The notes under the pieces are model-generated. The model worked only from the letters and a program-made list of their open reading frames with translations, was not told where the DNA came from and did not search any database. Shown here piece after piece: positions 22,701 to 35,384 of a stretch of DNA of 64,000 bases (position 1 is the first letter of the stretch; every line of letters begins with the position of its first letter). Location: NCBI GenBank assembly GCA_027574665.1, contig CM050650.1, positions 98,429,086-98,493,085 of the forward strand, written 5' to 3'. Made by a program: the position numbers and the translations under genes. This DNA is from Rhynochetos jubatus. Its lineage: Eukaryota; Chordata; Aves; Eurypygiformes; Rhynochetidae.

Positions 22701-25700
22701 TCCGAGCAGGAGGAGGGGGAGTCTGGCATCCCAACGCACCTCCCCTGGCTGCAAGTGCCAAAAGCCCAGTTTATGAGAGGGCTGGATGGGCTGCCCCTAC
22801 CCAGCGTGTTCCTGCTCCCCTTATAGCAGCCCTGGACCTGCATGGTAAGGGCGAGCTGAGGAAGACTTTGGCCCATAGCAGACCACTGCTGCACCACAAT
22901 AAGCACCCTTATGAATGAGCTTTTGGGCCAGTCAGAGACAGACACGAGGTGGAAAACTTCTCATCTATCCCATCCCTCCTTGCACCAAGACACGGTCCCT
23001 TGTTTCTAGACCCCCACATATTCAACTTGCTGGCATGAACTTAACCCAAGACACTCTATGACTGTGCAAGCTGCATTTATCCTGGAGAGAGATTATTCCG
23101 TAATATCCAAACTAAATATTATCTTGATGTAAGTTAAACTGATTTATTCTGGTCTCTCAGCAGAAAATAAACCAAGGCATAAATTACTGGTTCCAGAGAG
23201 ATCCTGTTTCGTGCTCCTGTCATACTCCAAGATAAAGCCTGACACTAAGCAATTTGAGACACATACTTTTCAAACAGGACTGTCACAAACATTATCCAGC
23301 AAGAAGGCAAGGATAGAAAGCTTTACCATTTCTTAATGAGAAAGATGCTTGGAAACACCTCTTTTTAGGGTGATGCTGAGATAAAAGTGACTAACTTGTA
23401 GCAATCATCTTGCATGGTAGTGCCAGAGACAACCTGAGAAGACGACCTGGAAAACCTGGTCTGGTGATGATCTGTGCCAAGAAAAGGTAAGTCTGTTTTA
23501 ATGGAGGTATTTCCTGACATAACTATTTGGAGATATTTGAGTTCATCAGTGAGTCAGACTCAAAATGAATTAAGCTATTTGCACATATTCAACCTATCTC
23601 ATTGAAAATTACCTTTACGAAAAAAGCTTTAATGCTACTGGAGAAAGGGGGCTGGGGGAGGGGCAGGGAGTAACCACCAGGTTAAGCTAAACAATAGGGT
23701 TATAAAAAAAAAAATAAGGCATAAGTGCATTTATTTGGTCATTGCAACAGAAGCCCAGAGGATATTATGAATTCTTCTAGACTTCAGCAGAACACCAGTC
23801 ACAGCAATTTTGCCCTTCTCATATCCAGCCATCATATGCTCACATTTTACTTGATCCTGGTCACAGTTCTTTAATCCTTCTTATAGAGCAGACTTTACTG
23901 AAACAGATTATTGTACAGCAAGGTCTTTGCTATTTCCCTTGCTGTATTTATCTCTCCAGAGAGCAGTGTAGGAAACCAATCAGAGCATCAGCTTCTTTCT
24001 GTCTGTGCAGAAACATGAAAGGTTATGAGTTTCACTGCTCAAGACTGCCTTATAATCTAGTATTTTAGATGAGGCCATTTGGAAGAGAACTAAACCTCAG
24101 AAAATGCCATAAACTTCCTTGAAGGGTGTGTATTCTTCTGCAAGTTAAACGTAGTTACAAGGCTGAATTTGCAGTTAACTTTAGTATAGACTTGCAACAG
24201 AGGGAAGGAGAAAATGCCATGATGTCATGCCAAGACAGACCTTTATGTGAAAGAAACAAATACATATGTGAAATTCTAAAGTACTTGTAAGCAGTGCATC
24301 TGAGCATTAGTGTCCAGAGAGGGAATTTATGTGATACACAGATTTATCTGTCCTTATGGGGTCAAGTCTTTTATACTAGTAGCTTAACAGTAGGGTTTTA
24401 GTTTTCGTGCTCACAAGAGTTTTATGACGCTGTCTTCCTGAATATTTCTTTGCCTATCAAGCATTCACAGGCAGAGTGGGAGTAAAGATCAATGTATTTT
24501 TAACTTACTTACATGGTACATTTGTTACAGATTATGCCACTCTGAAGACAGACAACAAGCCTCAGTGCACGACTGTGAAGCAGACCTTAAGCCAGAAGAT
24601 GAGTTCTGCCTATAGGAAAAGATGCACAAGAAAACATACTTAGATGAAGAATTGTTCTATGTCAGACATTAAGCAACAGACAGAAGGAAAGCCACAGGGA
24701 GAAACAACAATGATTTAACTGCACACCAAGAAATGCAAGCTGGGTCTACTCGAAGATCATCTAAGGAGAACCCGGAGAGCTGATACACCAGGCAATCACT
24801 AACTCTTCAATATCAGTTCTCCTCAGCTTGTACATGCCAGTGTGACTGCAGGTTGTTGGCCAGATTTCTGCAGAATAAGCTCTACAAGTAGTTGGGTTGT
24901 TTTTACACATGTATATTAGTTATCAAAAAAAAGAAAAGGGCAGAAAAGAGGAGAGCAGCAGCTGAGCAGCAGGAAAGATGATCAGGGTAGTAAAGGCAAG
25001 CAGGAGCTTGTGGGGAGCCTGTGCAGGGGTAGGAGCCTGGTACTCTGGGCATGAACAGGAAAAGCTTCAAAAGTCTGATCATCACCCAGAAACTGAAGGT
25101 AAGACTGATATTGTCTGAAGCCACAGCAGCAAACTAAGGGGCTGTGACAGACTAGCTGGGCCCTGAGCAGCAGCCCAGTGAGGGCCAAGGAGCTATGAGG
25201 TCATCATGGAGAAAATGGTCCTTCACTTTTCCAGGGCAAGTCTGTAAGGGATGTGTTTGGACCGCTGAAAGTAAGTTAAAGACCATGCTAGTCCTGATTA
25301 CATTGAGTTGAAACACTGTCTGCTTCAGCAGGTAAAATGGGCTCCACAGAGCTTCCAGGTCCCCCAGGAACATGCCGATGCAGGGAGGTACAGGAAGTAT
25401 CACCACCTTTCCCATGCAATGCAATTCAAACTGACGTACACCACTCTGAACGCCTCTCCAAAACCATTTGCATTTACAAAATAAGCAACTCACACTTGCA
25501 GTTCGCATTCTTATTGCCTGATCTGAGCACTGGCTGGTCAATCTTTCATGCTTCGCTTAGGGATTTTCTAGATATCAAGACTGCCACCCTGCAGATGAAG
25601 AACTTGGTACCTGGCACGCTGTGCAAAGTGTTTTAGAAGCAGAAGAGAGACCAAAGTCCAGCTCTCCCTCACAGCAGTGTCAATACAGCAGCACAGTGCT

Positions 25701-28700
25701 TGCAGGTAGCTTCAGTGACATGAAATTTAACTGACATAAAAATGTGACTGAATACTGTTAGCTTGTGCGTGCCTGCCAAAATGAACTCCCTCTCACTCGA
25801 GTGTGCTCAGAGGCGTCACACAGCTCCTGAACAAGAGGAGTACATCAGCACCACCTGCTGGCAGCTGCCTAACTGCAGAGATTTATGAAATAACAGCAGG
25901 AGAGAAAAAAATCTCATCTCTGTGTGGGAAAAACAGCAAAATCATGCTTTCCATGTACTAATGATAATATTTCCAATTCCTATAATAGTCTTTTGATACT
26001 AGGATATGTCTCTGCTTATTTGGGAGTGATGGTGTGAGCAGTAGTCTATGCCGTGAACGAATGCAGAGCATCGTCGTAGGTAGCAGGATGAGACATAAAC
26101 ACACCAAGACACACATCCTTGACACACATAAGGACTAGGGTGAAATAAGCCCAAAACCTCTCCCCACATCACATGATGCCATCTGAAAATCAAAGCACTC
26201 TGAAACTTCAGTGCAATGACCTGAGAAAGTTTTTGAAACGTGCATACGCAGTCTTTGCAGTAAGACGGTCTGAGTACATCCATGCTTTTCTTGCTCTTCA
26301 CATCAGTTTAGTCAAGATTGTGGTCGCTTTATAAAAGCCAGAAATGCAATGTCAACATTTGTCTGGAACAGAGAAAAAGCAATTCAAAGATAAGTGCTGG
26401 CGGTTTCTTTCGAAAGGTGTTGGATCCTGTACTTGAACATGATGGCCTTGCAAAGGGCAGCATGTTGATTATCAGCACTACAAAAAGGACCAAGACAGCT
26501 TCCTAGCTCTTTCTTTGCACACTTGACAGTGCAAAATGATGATGTAGGAGGGAAATCACTGAGCATAAAATGCTCCCTGGCTCTCAAAACTTACATGGAG
26601 AAAAAAGGAAATACGTTCTTGCAATATCAAATGAAATTATATTACACTTACACCAGATTTTCAAGCTGTGAGATTTTCAAGCAGAACTTCTGGTAACCAG
26701 GAGGAGGGCCACCTGGCAAATTAAAACCTGTTTATGTCTGTGGGAAAGGTCCTAAAACAGGGGGAAAATTAACCATATCATTTTTAACTAAAACTAAAAA
26801 ACTAAAATATTTTTTAAAAATATAATAGTTTGGCAGAAATCCTGACTTTACTGTCCCAGAAAAAAAGCTGCAAACTTCAGCATTTCATGAAAGCTGAACA
26901 GTGAACTCCAGGATCTTCTAATTTGAAGGTCCTAAAATTAATTTTCTCACTCCCAAACTTCAGTGGAAAAGGTTCTCAAGAGCCCTCTTCTTTTTCTGGT
27001 TTATACAGCTCCCTTCACTTTCTTGTGACTTCTTTTAATTTACATCAGTAGAAGAGCTATTTGCAGCTATTAGCAAGGGTTAACACCTTTTTTTCCTGAC
27101 ACAGATGCAAGGCCTTTATTTTTATAATTACTTAATTTATTAGTAATTTTTAAAGGTTATTTAAGGATAACTCCTGCTCATTCACTACAAAAGGTGTCAC
27201 GAGTGAACTTGGCTTCTGTGGGAGTACAGAATGACACTCCAAGGACAGCCTCAGTCTGTTTTCTCTTCAGCCTTTGAAGAACAGTCGCCTGGGCAAATGT
27301 CACTGCAGTGCTGCAATAAGCAAGCACATTATATTCTATTAAATCTGGAGCGAAACGTTTTTCCCTGGTTCAAAGCTAAATCTCACAGATCCTACTCCAA
27401 AAGTTAAGCTGATTAGGGAATAAATCAATATCTAAATCTGCTTGGAATCAGGAGGAGAGAATATTAGTAATTGAGATGTGTCACAAGTTCTATGTCTCAG
27501 CTACCACTTCCCAAGCATGGTAAATACAAGATATACCATTGTTACCCAAAAAATTAAATTAACAAACAACTCTGTTTTACTGGTCAGGAAGAACCACAGG
27601 AGGAGGCTGTACAACACATGTACACGAAAACAAGCCAGATAAGTAGGTCAGCCCCTGCTTACTTAAAATAATTTTTTCCTTTCCATGAAAACTTAATATC
27701 TCAAAGCAATACCAAGTCTATTTCCTGACTGGACATCCAACTCCTATTTCAAGCTCCACACCTTCCTGGGTTGTTGATACAGAACCTTAAAATTAAGGAG
27801 AAAGGGACAGCTCATTCATAGAGCTATCCATGGCTCCATCTCAGGTTGACACATGTTGTTGGTAGCAGTGAGACCTTAAGGTATAAAACACTTGTCTTTC
27901 TTTACCATTCATACCCAACTTCCTCTCTTATTGCTCAATGCTTTCTAAAAACTGGGAATGCAGTTTTGCTTCTGTCTGTGCAACAAGCTCTTAGACATTA
28001 CCAGAGGATTTGTGGGACAGAGGTGAGACAGCCTTCTTCACTAATATGCTCAAAGCAAACAGTCATCTGAAGACACCAGACACCTCATCGTAGCAGATAT
28101 ATATTTTCAATGTGAGTATTTAAGCATATGATAATGTATAGCATATGTTTGAAGAGTGGGACAGTAAGCATTCATGTTCCCAAGCTAGGAGATTGTTATT
28201 CAACCTGTTATAAAAAGCTCGACACGAGTATTGGTGTTATTCATCAGTCCTATAAAGAAGAATAATCACTGTTAAAAGGCCGAGGTAGCTGGGAAATAAT
28301 TCAGGGGAAACACTGATGAACAAAAGCACAGCTCCAAAATGCTTTGCTTATACCACTCTAGTAAATTATAAATAAAAATTTCTTAATGACAGACAGACAG
28401 ACATAAACATAACAGTTATTTTATCTTAAAAGGAGCCTAAAGATCAAATGAGAAGTTTGGATTACTAAAACATGCTCACATTTTGCAATCAAACGAAATA
28501 ATTCAATTTAGAAACTTTTAATTAAAAGTGCTTAATAAATTGTGTTCATTATGTATGTTTGCAGTGATACATTTCTTTGCTCTCTGGAGCAATCTGTTTT
28601 CCTTAGTTTCTCTTTTTTTATTTCCACTTAAATTATCCTAATTTACACAAAATGTTAATGCAAAACTCTTTATTAATAGGATAAATATGGACTTCAGTAA

Positions 28701-29390
28701 CAACAAATTATGTGGTGTCAGTATTAAATGATCTGCCCCTTCCCCGCTTAAGTTCACTGTTAACACCACGCCTGCCAATGGTTTGGCAGATCCTTTTGCA
28801 GCACAAGAAATATTTAAGGCAAAGCTTTCAGGAATTACTCCTTTGGGGTGGTCTAGCACAATCTGAGGTTTCCTGTGCTTTATTTTGAAACAGGGCTGTG
28901 TGTGCTTCCCTTCACTGCATTGGCTTCCCTCCCTGACCACTGCAGCAGGTTAGGATGCTCAGGAAAGCCAGCGACTGGGCAGACCAACCCTATTTCTTAG
29001 CTGATTTGGACATTTGACATTTAAACATATTTAAGACATGAGCCCTCAAATATGTTATGTTTTCTCACAGATTTGGGCTGCTATGCCAGGTGCCCCTTCC
29101 TTAGAGACCACACAGACAGAGACAGCTCGATGGAAAGCGGCAAAGACTGCTTCCCTGGTAGCATTACAAGCTGCAAGACATATGCAAAGATAGACGAATG
29201 TTTTGCTTTTCTTGTAAAACCTTAGTGAATTTTTTCCACAAAAACAAAATCTCAGGCCAAGGCCTCTGGCAGCCTCAAACACTCCCAGCTCTGGCAGCCA
29301 GGCAGCAAGGAGAAGAATATCTATCATCTAATGCAAAAACAGGGGACAAGGAGGAAACAGTGGAAGGACTAGGTTAGGACAAGTAATAGC
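19796..29390. other. Long unique non-coding stretch, no gene seen
   Basis: About 9.6 kb, the longest stretch here with no recognised interspersed repeat. The only gene-like hints are weak splice-type signals around 23369-23486 and 24532, listed separately. A GC-richer patch at 22650-22900 is open on both strands but has no family signature. A short CAGA run lies near 28390. Confidence 0.5.
23369..23486 (+). other. Possible non-coding RNA exon
   Basis: A pyrimidine-rich acceptor 'aacacctctttttag' ends at 23368, and a consensus donor AAAAG/gtaagt lies at 23487-23492, bounding 118 bp. All three forward frames contain stops, so it could only belong to a non-coding transcript or a UTR. A second acceptor-like site, 'acatttgttacag', lies near 24531. 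Such pairs arise by chance in sequence of this length. Confidence 0.12.
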
Positions 29391-29452
29391 TAAATATCCA
29401 GGAGAAGCTGGTAAATATCCAGGAGAAGCTGGTAAAATCCAGGAAAAGCTGG
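29391..29452. repeat. Minisatellite, 21-bp unit, three copies
   Basis: Two identical copies of a 21-bp unit at 29391-29411 and 29412-29432 (starting 'taaatatccaggagaagctg') are followed by a third 20-bp copy at 29433-29452, with one deletion and one G-to-A change. Confidence 0.92.
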
Positions 29453-31146
29453 TAAGACTTGAGATTAGCTGAGAAAGATTGGCTTCAGAGAACTGAGGAA
29501 GAGACCATGATAGATGTAGTCAAGAAGGACCTCTAACCAACAAAGGAACTTGCTCTTCAAAATACAGAGCATAACTCCAACTTCCTAAACCTCACCACTC
29601 CCTTGACATCAGCCATGGGCTGTAAAGCACCTTGGAAAGGGCACTTCTAATTCCCCTTTACTGCTGGTAAACACAGGCAATGACAATCTGATACTGCTAT
29701 CAGTTATTCTGCTGCTGAAGTGACAAAGATCTGGGTGATAGAAGGCTCCATTTCTGTCAATAGGCAATTTCTCATGAGAAAATTTCTGGATTTTCTGTCT
29801 GACTCCTAAAACCCCAAGAATACATAAGCATTTCTTCTGAAGAATCAGTAAGGTTGCAAAGTCAAGGATTTAAAAATTAACAAAGGGTAGAGTTAAGGTT
29901 TTACAGACAGTATCACTTTGTGCAAATTCAGTATGATACAGTTAATAACTACAGGGTGATATGTCATCATGTTCTTTGTAGGCTGTCCTACATCATTTCA
30001 TGAATAAAATAAACAGTACTCAACTAAATGAACACATTTTGGTTTCATTGTTCAGTGTGATGCCCCAGGACTCGCATGCTGCAATATTGTTTCCACAAAC
30101 ACTAAGGAGCTGGGACTTATCTAGGTTTCAATACCCTCATTGTAGGCGTTCACTCCTGAGATGGCCACCTACCTTCTCTATAAAGCAATGAAGAGGATAT
30201 AGGCAGTTTTAAGAAGCAATTCTTGACACCCAGTTGAAACACCTTCTTTATGATAAGATAAATCTTGTCCTACAAGTGCCTGCTTCTCACCTTCAAAAGA
30301 AGCCAAGGTCCAAACATCAACTCCTAGTTGAATAAATCCCATATTTACAGCCTTATATTTCTGCCAGAGTCCACATGTACTTCTTAAGCACGGCTTTTAA
30401 CCTCTTCAGTGGCAGTTTTGACTGAACAATTTGGAGTTTAAGCAATTTGGAGTATTAGACTTAGATGTATTCAGTCAGGTACAAAAGGATGAGACCCCTC
30501 TGGACAATGACCATGTGAGAAAAGTCAGTGGACAAGTAACAGCCAGGAGTTTTGTGGCAGAGGCCAGAAAAGACTCTCTCTCCCTCCGGAACAGCAGTGT
30601 TCCCTCACCTAAGAATATGTCTTTTCCCTGATTTACAGTTCTCTCAGTTACCTTTTTGGCATTTCCTATTTTAGGTGATTTTGCAACTCAATGACCCTTA
30701 GGATGTAGGCCGTGCGTGTGCATCACAAAGGTATGAGAGTGGAAGACGAAGGCTACTTCACTGTTATTACACGCAAAGGCACACCCGATTGCTCTAGGAC
30801 TGCTGCAGCTGACCTCCGGAGGGTCACTGAACAGCCAAAGCGTATTTGCTCTGCATAGACAGGAAAGGTTTTATAGTAATTTCAAAGGTATTTACCGTCT
30901 TCATCCTAACAGAGAAATAGCAGGCTGGAGAGCTGATCAAATTGTAACCTGAGAAAATAGGGGGACAAGGCTGTCAACATATGGGTCAAGATCTGCAGAA
31001 AATCACATGCTTAGCTTCCACAAGGAATAGGGCCTGTTGGCAGCCATCTCTTTTGGCAGGATTGTTTTTCTCTATGCTTGGCCTGGCCCCACACCAAAAA
31101 AACCTAACTTTTCACCCCTTTAGAGACATTAATTTTAATGTACTAT
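29453..31146. other. Unique non-coding stretch, nothing recognised
   Basis: About 1.7 kb without a recognised gene or repeat. Open frames are short. Confidence 0.5.
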
Positions 31147-32147
31147 TGTGGTGGGTTGACCCTGGCTGCAGGCCAGGTGCCCACCAAAGCCGCTCTCTCA
31201 CTGCCCTCCTCAGCTGGGCAGGGGAGAGAAAATGAACGAAAAGCTCGTGGGTCGAGATAAGGACAAGGAGAGATCACTCAGCAGTTACCATCAGGGGCAA
31301 ACAAGACTTGACTTGGGGAAATGAGTTTAATTTATTGCCAATCAAAATCAGAGTGGGATAATGAGAAATTAATAAAAAATAAAAAAGGAAAAAAACCCTT
31401 TCTCCCACCCCTGCCTTCTTCCCAAGCTGAACTTCACTTCCACTTTCTCTACCTCCTCCCCCAAGCAACACAGAGGGATGGGGAATGGGGGTTGTGGCCA
31501 GTTCATCCCATGTTATTTCTGCTGCTCCTTACTCCTCACACTTTTCCCCTGCTCCAGCCTGGGTCCCCCTCAGGATCACAAGTCCTGCCAGCAAACCTGC
31601 TCCAGCCTGGGCTCCTCTCTCCATGAGGCCACAGGTTCTGCCAGTAGCCTGCTCCAACATGGGCTTCTCATGGGGTCCCAGCCTCCTTTGGGCATTCTCC
31701 TGCTCCAGTGGGGGATCATCCCCAGGCTGCAGCTGAATCTCTGCTCCTCTGAGACCCTCCATGGCTGCAGGGCACAGTCAGCCTCACTATGATCTGCACC
31801 ACAGGCTGCCAGGGAATCTCTGCTCTGGCACCTGGAGCACCTCCTACACCTCCTTCTCCACTGACCTTGGTGTCTGCAGGGTTGTTTGTCTCACATATTT
31901 TCACACCTCTCTTCTGGTTGCTGTTGCACAGCAGGTATTTTCCCCCTTCTTAAATGTGTCACCCCAAAGGTGCTGCCACCATCGCTGAGTGGCTCGGCCT
32001 TGGACAGCGGTGGGTCCATCCTGGAGACGGCTGGCTTTGGCTGTGTCAGACATAGGGGAAGCTTCCAGCAGTTTCTCACAGAAGCCACCCCTGTAGATCT
32101 CCCCAACCCACCCCGCTACCGTAACCTTGCCATGGAAACCCAACACA
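31147..32147 (-). mobile_element. ERVL-like solo LTR (1001 bp)
   Basis: It begins TGTGGTGGGTTGACCC and ends CCCAACACA, so it has TG...CA ends. The poly(A) signal AATAAA is on the minus strand (TTTATT at 31331-31336), giving minus-sense orientation. It aligns along its length with the interrupted copy at 15473-17487 but lacks the two extra internal units and the CR1. Flanking 5-mers are ACTAT (31142-31146) and AATAT (32148-32152), a possible target duplication with one change. No internal retroviral sequence lies on either side. The open frames inside, up to 142 codons (31886-32314), do not match retroviral proteins. Confidence 0.88.
31331..31336 (-). terminator. LTR poly(A) signal
   Basis: TTTATT on plus is AATAAA on minus, at the position matching 16355-16360 in the related LTR copy. 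Confidence 0.6.
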
Positions 32148-34365
32148 AATATATGTTTCATTCCACCAGCACCCTGAAATTCCCTCCTGAAACACCCTGC
32201 CATCTGCTACCCTGCAGGCAGGAGCCCTTGCAAAGGCTGGTGTTCATGATGTCTGAGTGTGAAGAAATCATGGAGTGCAGGAAGTACCCAGAAAATGAGA
32301 GTTTCTGGGCTTGAAAAAGTCTTTTATCAGAACTCCAGCATCTTCAGACTGAAGATCAGTTCAGCCACACACCTCAGCAAAGCCAGAAGTGCCAGAAAAT
32401 GAGGTACACAAGTGGGCATGCCTAGATACAGAAAATAAACTGCCTTAAGAAGAAAACTTAATGTAACCACAAAGCTAATGGGTACTATCTCCATGTGTTT
32501 GTTCATATTTCCTGATGACATTTTTTACATGAAGCTTAGCCCGGAATGGAAGACATATAAACACACCTTTCACTTGGCAGCCTGACCTAGATAAACAGCA
32601 TATCATTTTCGTGGATACAGGGTTTATAAACATCTCTGGAGACTTGAAACTCTTGACAAACCTCAACACTGTAATTGATCTTACTTGCTGGCCTTTTGCA
32701 TTCATATTACTTTGGTCTCTCGTATGTTAAATAATTCAACCATCTTATTTTCTGATTGCAAGGAATTAGGCTTGACTCGGGGTTTTTTTCACCAGCATGA
32801 GCCTGCAGAGTAAAGAAATGATAACAGCAGGCTCCTGTGTGGTAGATCACTTTTGTGACAGCATTTTCTTCTTGCTGTGTGTGCTACACCAGTGCTTATT
32901 TATAGTTTATTGAGTAAGTCAAAGTGTGAATTCCAAAAATAAAAGCACAAATGTTTCTTTTATGGGGAAAAATAGTGGTTGTCAAATGCATGTACTTATT
33001 TTTGAGGACATGAGTGAGTTAACAGCATGCCTAACCTTTACTACGGAAGGGTATCTGTGCTATTCAAATACTTTTTTCTTTTCCTTTCCTCTGATAAATT
33101 AGAGGATGGAAGCGTGGGCCTGTCTTCTTACACAAGAGCTTGATGCAACACAAAAATAATTTAACCATGAAACAGACTTATTTTCTGTTTTCCCAGGAGA
33201 AGCTGTACTTTCAACATGGTTTACATCTGATATACAGGTTAATCCCTGTTAAACAAAATATTCCTCATAAACACATGGAAGAGCCATTTTAATTCCCCCT
33301 TAAGTAGATTGACATGAAAAGCAGTTGGAGGAATGCTGGTGACAACCCGTCAGCACTAACCACATTGTCAAGATCTCTCTGATTAGCCTTCCAAATCCAT
33401 ATGAGCTACTCTAGATTAAATCTGCAGAAAATACAACTGGAAGAGATCCTGAGACATCCCTCAGCTTCTCCTAAGTGGGAGGTCCTCTGACTCTTGCCCC
33501 TGCAGGGCAGGAATTTCTGTACAGAATTACACCCACCAGGCAGACTTTCCCTCAATGCATCCTTCTTTTCACCAAGGAGAGCCGTGGGGCCACCACCCTG
33601 GCAAATATGGGGGCCGTGTCCCCTTCCTGCTGCTCTTATCCCATCCTCATCACTGTGACACCACTGCCTGCCTGCTACCCGTGTTTCTCAAGGGCCTTCT
33701 CACCTCTCCACACCCTCAGGGAATTTTAGGCTCCAAACCAATACCACCGGCTCTGTACATTGGATTTAAGACCAAATAAGCAATGATCATGTGTAGCCTA
33801 ATACTTAATAGCCCATTGCAAATCAACAATTCCTAATGCTGTCTCTACATTTCCAGACAGCGCTAAATACCAACATAAGTAAGCTAACCTTTATATTTTT
33901 CAAACAATGGCTATTCTAAATATGCAGCATAAAAGAACACACGAGAAAGCATTTTTAGCATTTTTATAGGGTGGTGGGTTTGTTTTGTTTTTTTTTTTTT
34001 GCTAGCACGTGTACGTTTAAGATGTAGAGTACAATATATGTTACAGTGTTCAAAGGGCACGTTCAGCTTGTGGTTTGGCAAAAGCCCTGCTTGGAGACAT
34101 ACTCAAGATTTTTTGCCTTTGACAGCTTTATGCTCATGTTATCAGCATGTTCATCTTCTCTTGGGGCTTTAGCATTCTGAATGTTCCTGCTACGGTGTCT
34201 TCAGATCAAACTAATGAGACACAAGCAGGCACTATCTTACATATGTCATTGTTGGTAATTGACAGGGACTGCTTACTTGCAGACCCTTGTGGCTGTAACC
34301 CAGGCAAAGAGCTTAAACTCTATATTGAACTATAAGTCTAAATTTAGAATCATTATGGTCTTTTA
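32148..34365. other. Unique non-coding stretch, no gene seen
   Basis: About 2.2 kb. A GC-richer patch at 33440-33740 carries two overlapping plus-strand frames without family signatures. A T run lies near 33990. Confidence 0.5.
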
Positions 34366-34518
34366 TTAATAATAGCAATACTCAGCACTTGTGCATAGCG
34401 GTGCCTTTTATAGGAGAATCTTGAGTATGCAGTGAAAGCACTAAATAAGCCACAAAACACCTTTGGGCAGTTCAGAATTATTATTATCCCTTCAGTTTAC
34501 AAAGGAGCTTCAAGAAGT
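34366..34518 (-). repeat. MIR-type amniote SINE remnant, 3' part
   Basis: The reversed 3' half of an old amniote MIR element is visible. In order: 'aatagcaatactcagcactt', GTGCCTTTTATAGGAGAATCTTGAG (usually a CATCCGAGAATCTCAAAG block), then AGCACTAAATAAGCC and 'attattattatcccttcagt', ending in a GTTTACAAAGGAGC core. The order matches the recalled consensus over about 150 bp. Confidence 0.7.
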
Positions 34519-34598
34519 CTTTTTTTTTTTTTTCAGTGGTAACCATTACTGCTTCATCTAAATGTTTCCAAGGAAAACCAGGTCTGCAAAGCTGTTAG

Positions 34599-35257
34599 AA
34601 TCATAGAATCTTTTAGGTTGGAAAAGACCTTTAAGATCATCAGGTCCAACCATTAACCAAACATTACCAAGTCCACCACTAAACTATGTCCCTAAGCACC
34701 ACGTCTCTTAAATACCTCCAGGGATGGAGACTCAAGCACTTCACTGGGCAGCCCCTTCCAATGCCTGACAGCCCTTTCAGTGAAGAAATTTTTCCTGATA
34801 TCCAATCTAAACCTCCCCTGGTACAACTTGAGGCCATTTCCTCTTGTCCTATCAGTTGTCACTTGGGAGAAGAGACCAAGCCCCACCACTCTGCAATCTC
34901 CTTTCAGGTACTTGTAGAGAGCGATAAGGTCTCCCCTGAGCCTCCTCTTCCCCAAGCTGAACACCCCCAGTTCCCTCAGCCGCTCCTCACAGGACTTGTG
35001 CTCCAGACCCTTCCCCAGCTCCACTGCCCTTCTCTGGACACGTTCCAGCACCTCAATGTGTTTTGGGTGAGGGGCCCAGAACTGAACCCAGGATTTGAGG
35101 ACAATCACTGCCCTAGTCCTGCTCGCCACACTGTTCCTGATGCAGGCCAGGATGCCATTGGCCTTTTTGGCCACCTGGGCACACCGCTGGGTCATATTCA
35201 GCCAGCTGTTGACCAACACCCCCAGGTCCTTTTCCGCCAGGCAGATTTCCAGCCACT
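34599..35257 (-). mobile_element. CR1 LINE, 5'-truncated, partly open ORF2 C-terminus
   Basis: On the minus strand a 175-codon frame (35219 to 34692) is open across the C-terminal part of CR1 ORF2: [74 protein letters not shown] and [11 protein letters not shown]. Compared with the copy at 16423 it has lost about 11 codons between AVIV and VQFWAP, in frame. The reverse transcriptase catalytic core is absent because of 5' truncation. The 3' tail is the reversed ATTCTATGATTC at 34599-34610. An intact frame over a dead LINE 3' end points to a fairly young copy, not a functional gene. Confidence 0.96.
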
Positions 35258-35326
35258 AGGAAAGCAATGGCTAGAAAAAAAGAAAAAGTTAGTAGGTTTT
35301 GTGGAACACTGGTTTTACTTACACAT

Positions 35327-35384
35327 TTTAAGGCCATAAGGAACGGCTAAGACCATCTAGTCTGACTTCATGGGTAGTACAAGA
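35327..35384 (-). repeat. Ancient CR1 3'-end remnant
   Basis: 'aaggccataaggaacggcta' followed by 'gaccatctagtctgacttca' resembles the reversed 3' end of old reptile-type CR1, where a block reading ATCATCTAGTCTGACCTCCTG is typical. It is far more diverged than the CR1 copy 70 bp to its left. Confidence 0.6.

Noticed and set aside
22530-22945. GC-richer patch open on both strands, considered as an exon
   Set aside because: Three overlapping frames on opposite strands, with no recognisable domain. Splice-like sites are weak.
25152-25541. 129-codon minus-strand frame
   Set aside because: No family signature and no splice context. Treated as chance.
31886-32314. 142-codon plus-strand frame
   Set aside because: Most of it is antisense to the solo LTR. 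The sequence does not resemble any retroviral or cellular protein I know.
34686-35339. 217-codon plus-strand frame, the longest in the window
   Set aside because: It is the antisense of the CR1 ORF2 C-terminus. The sense strand is minus.
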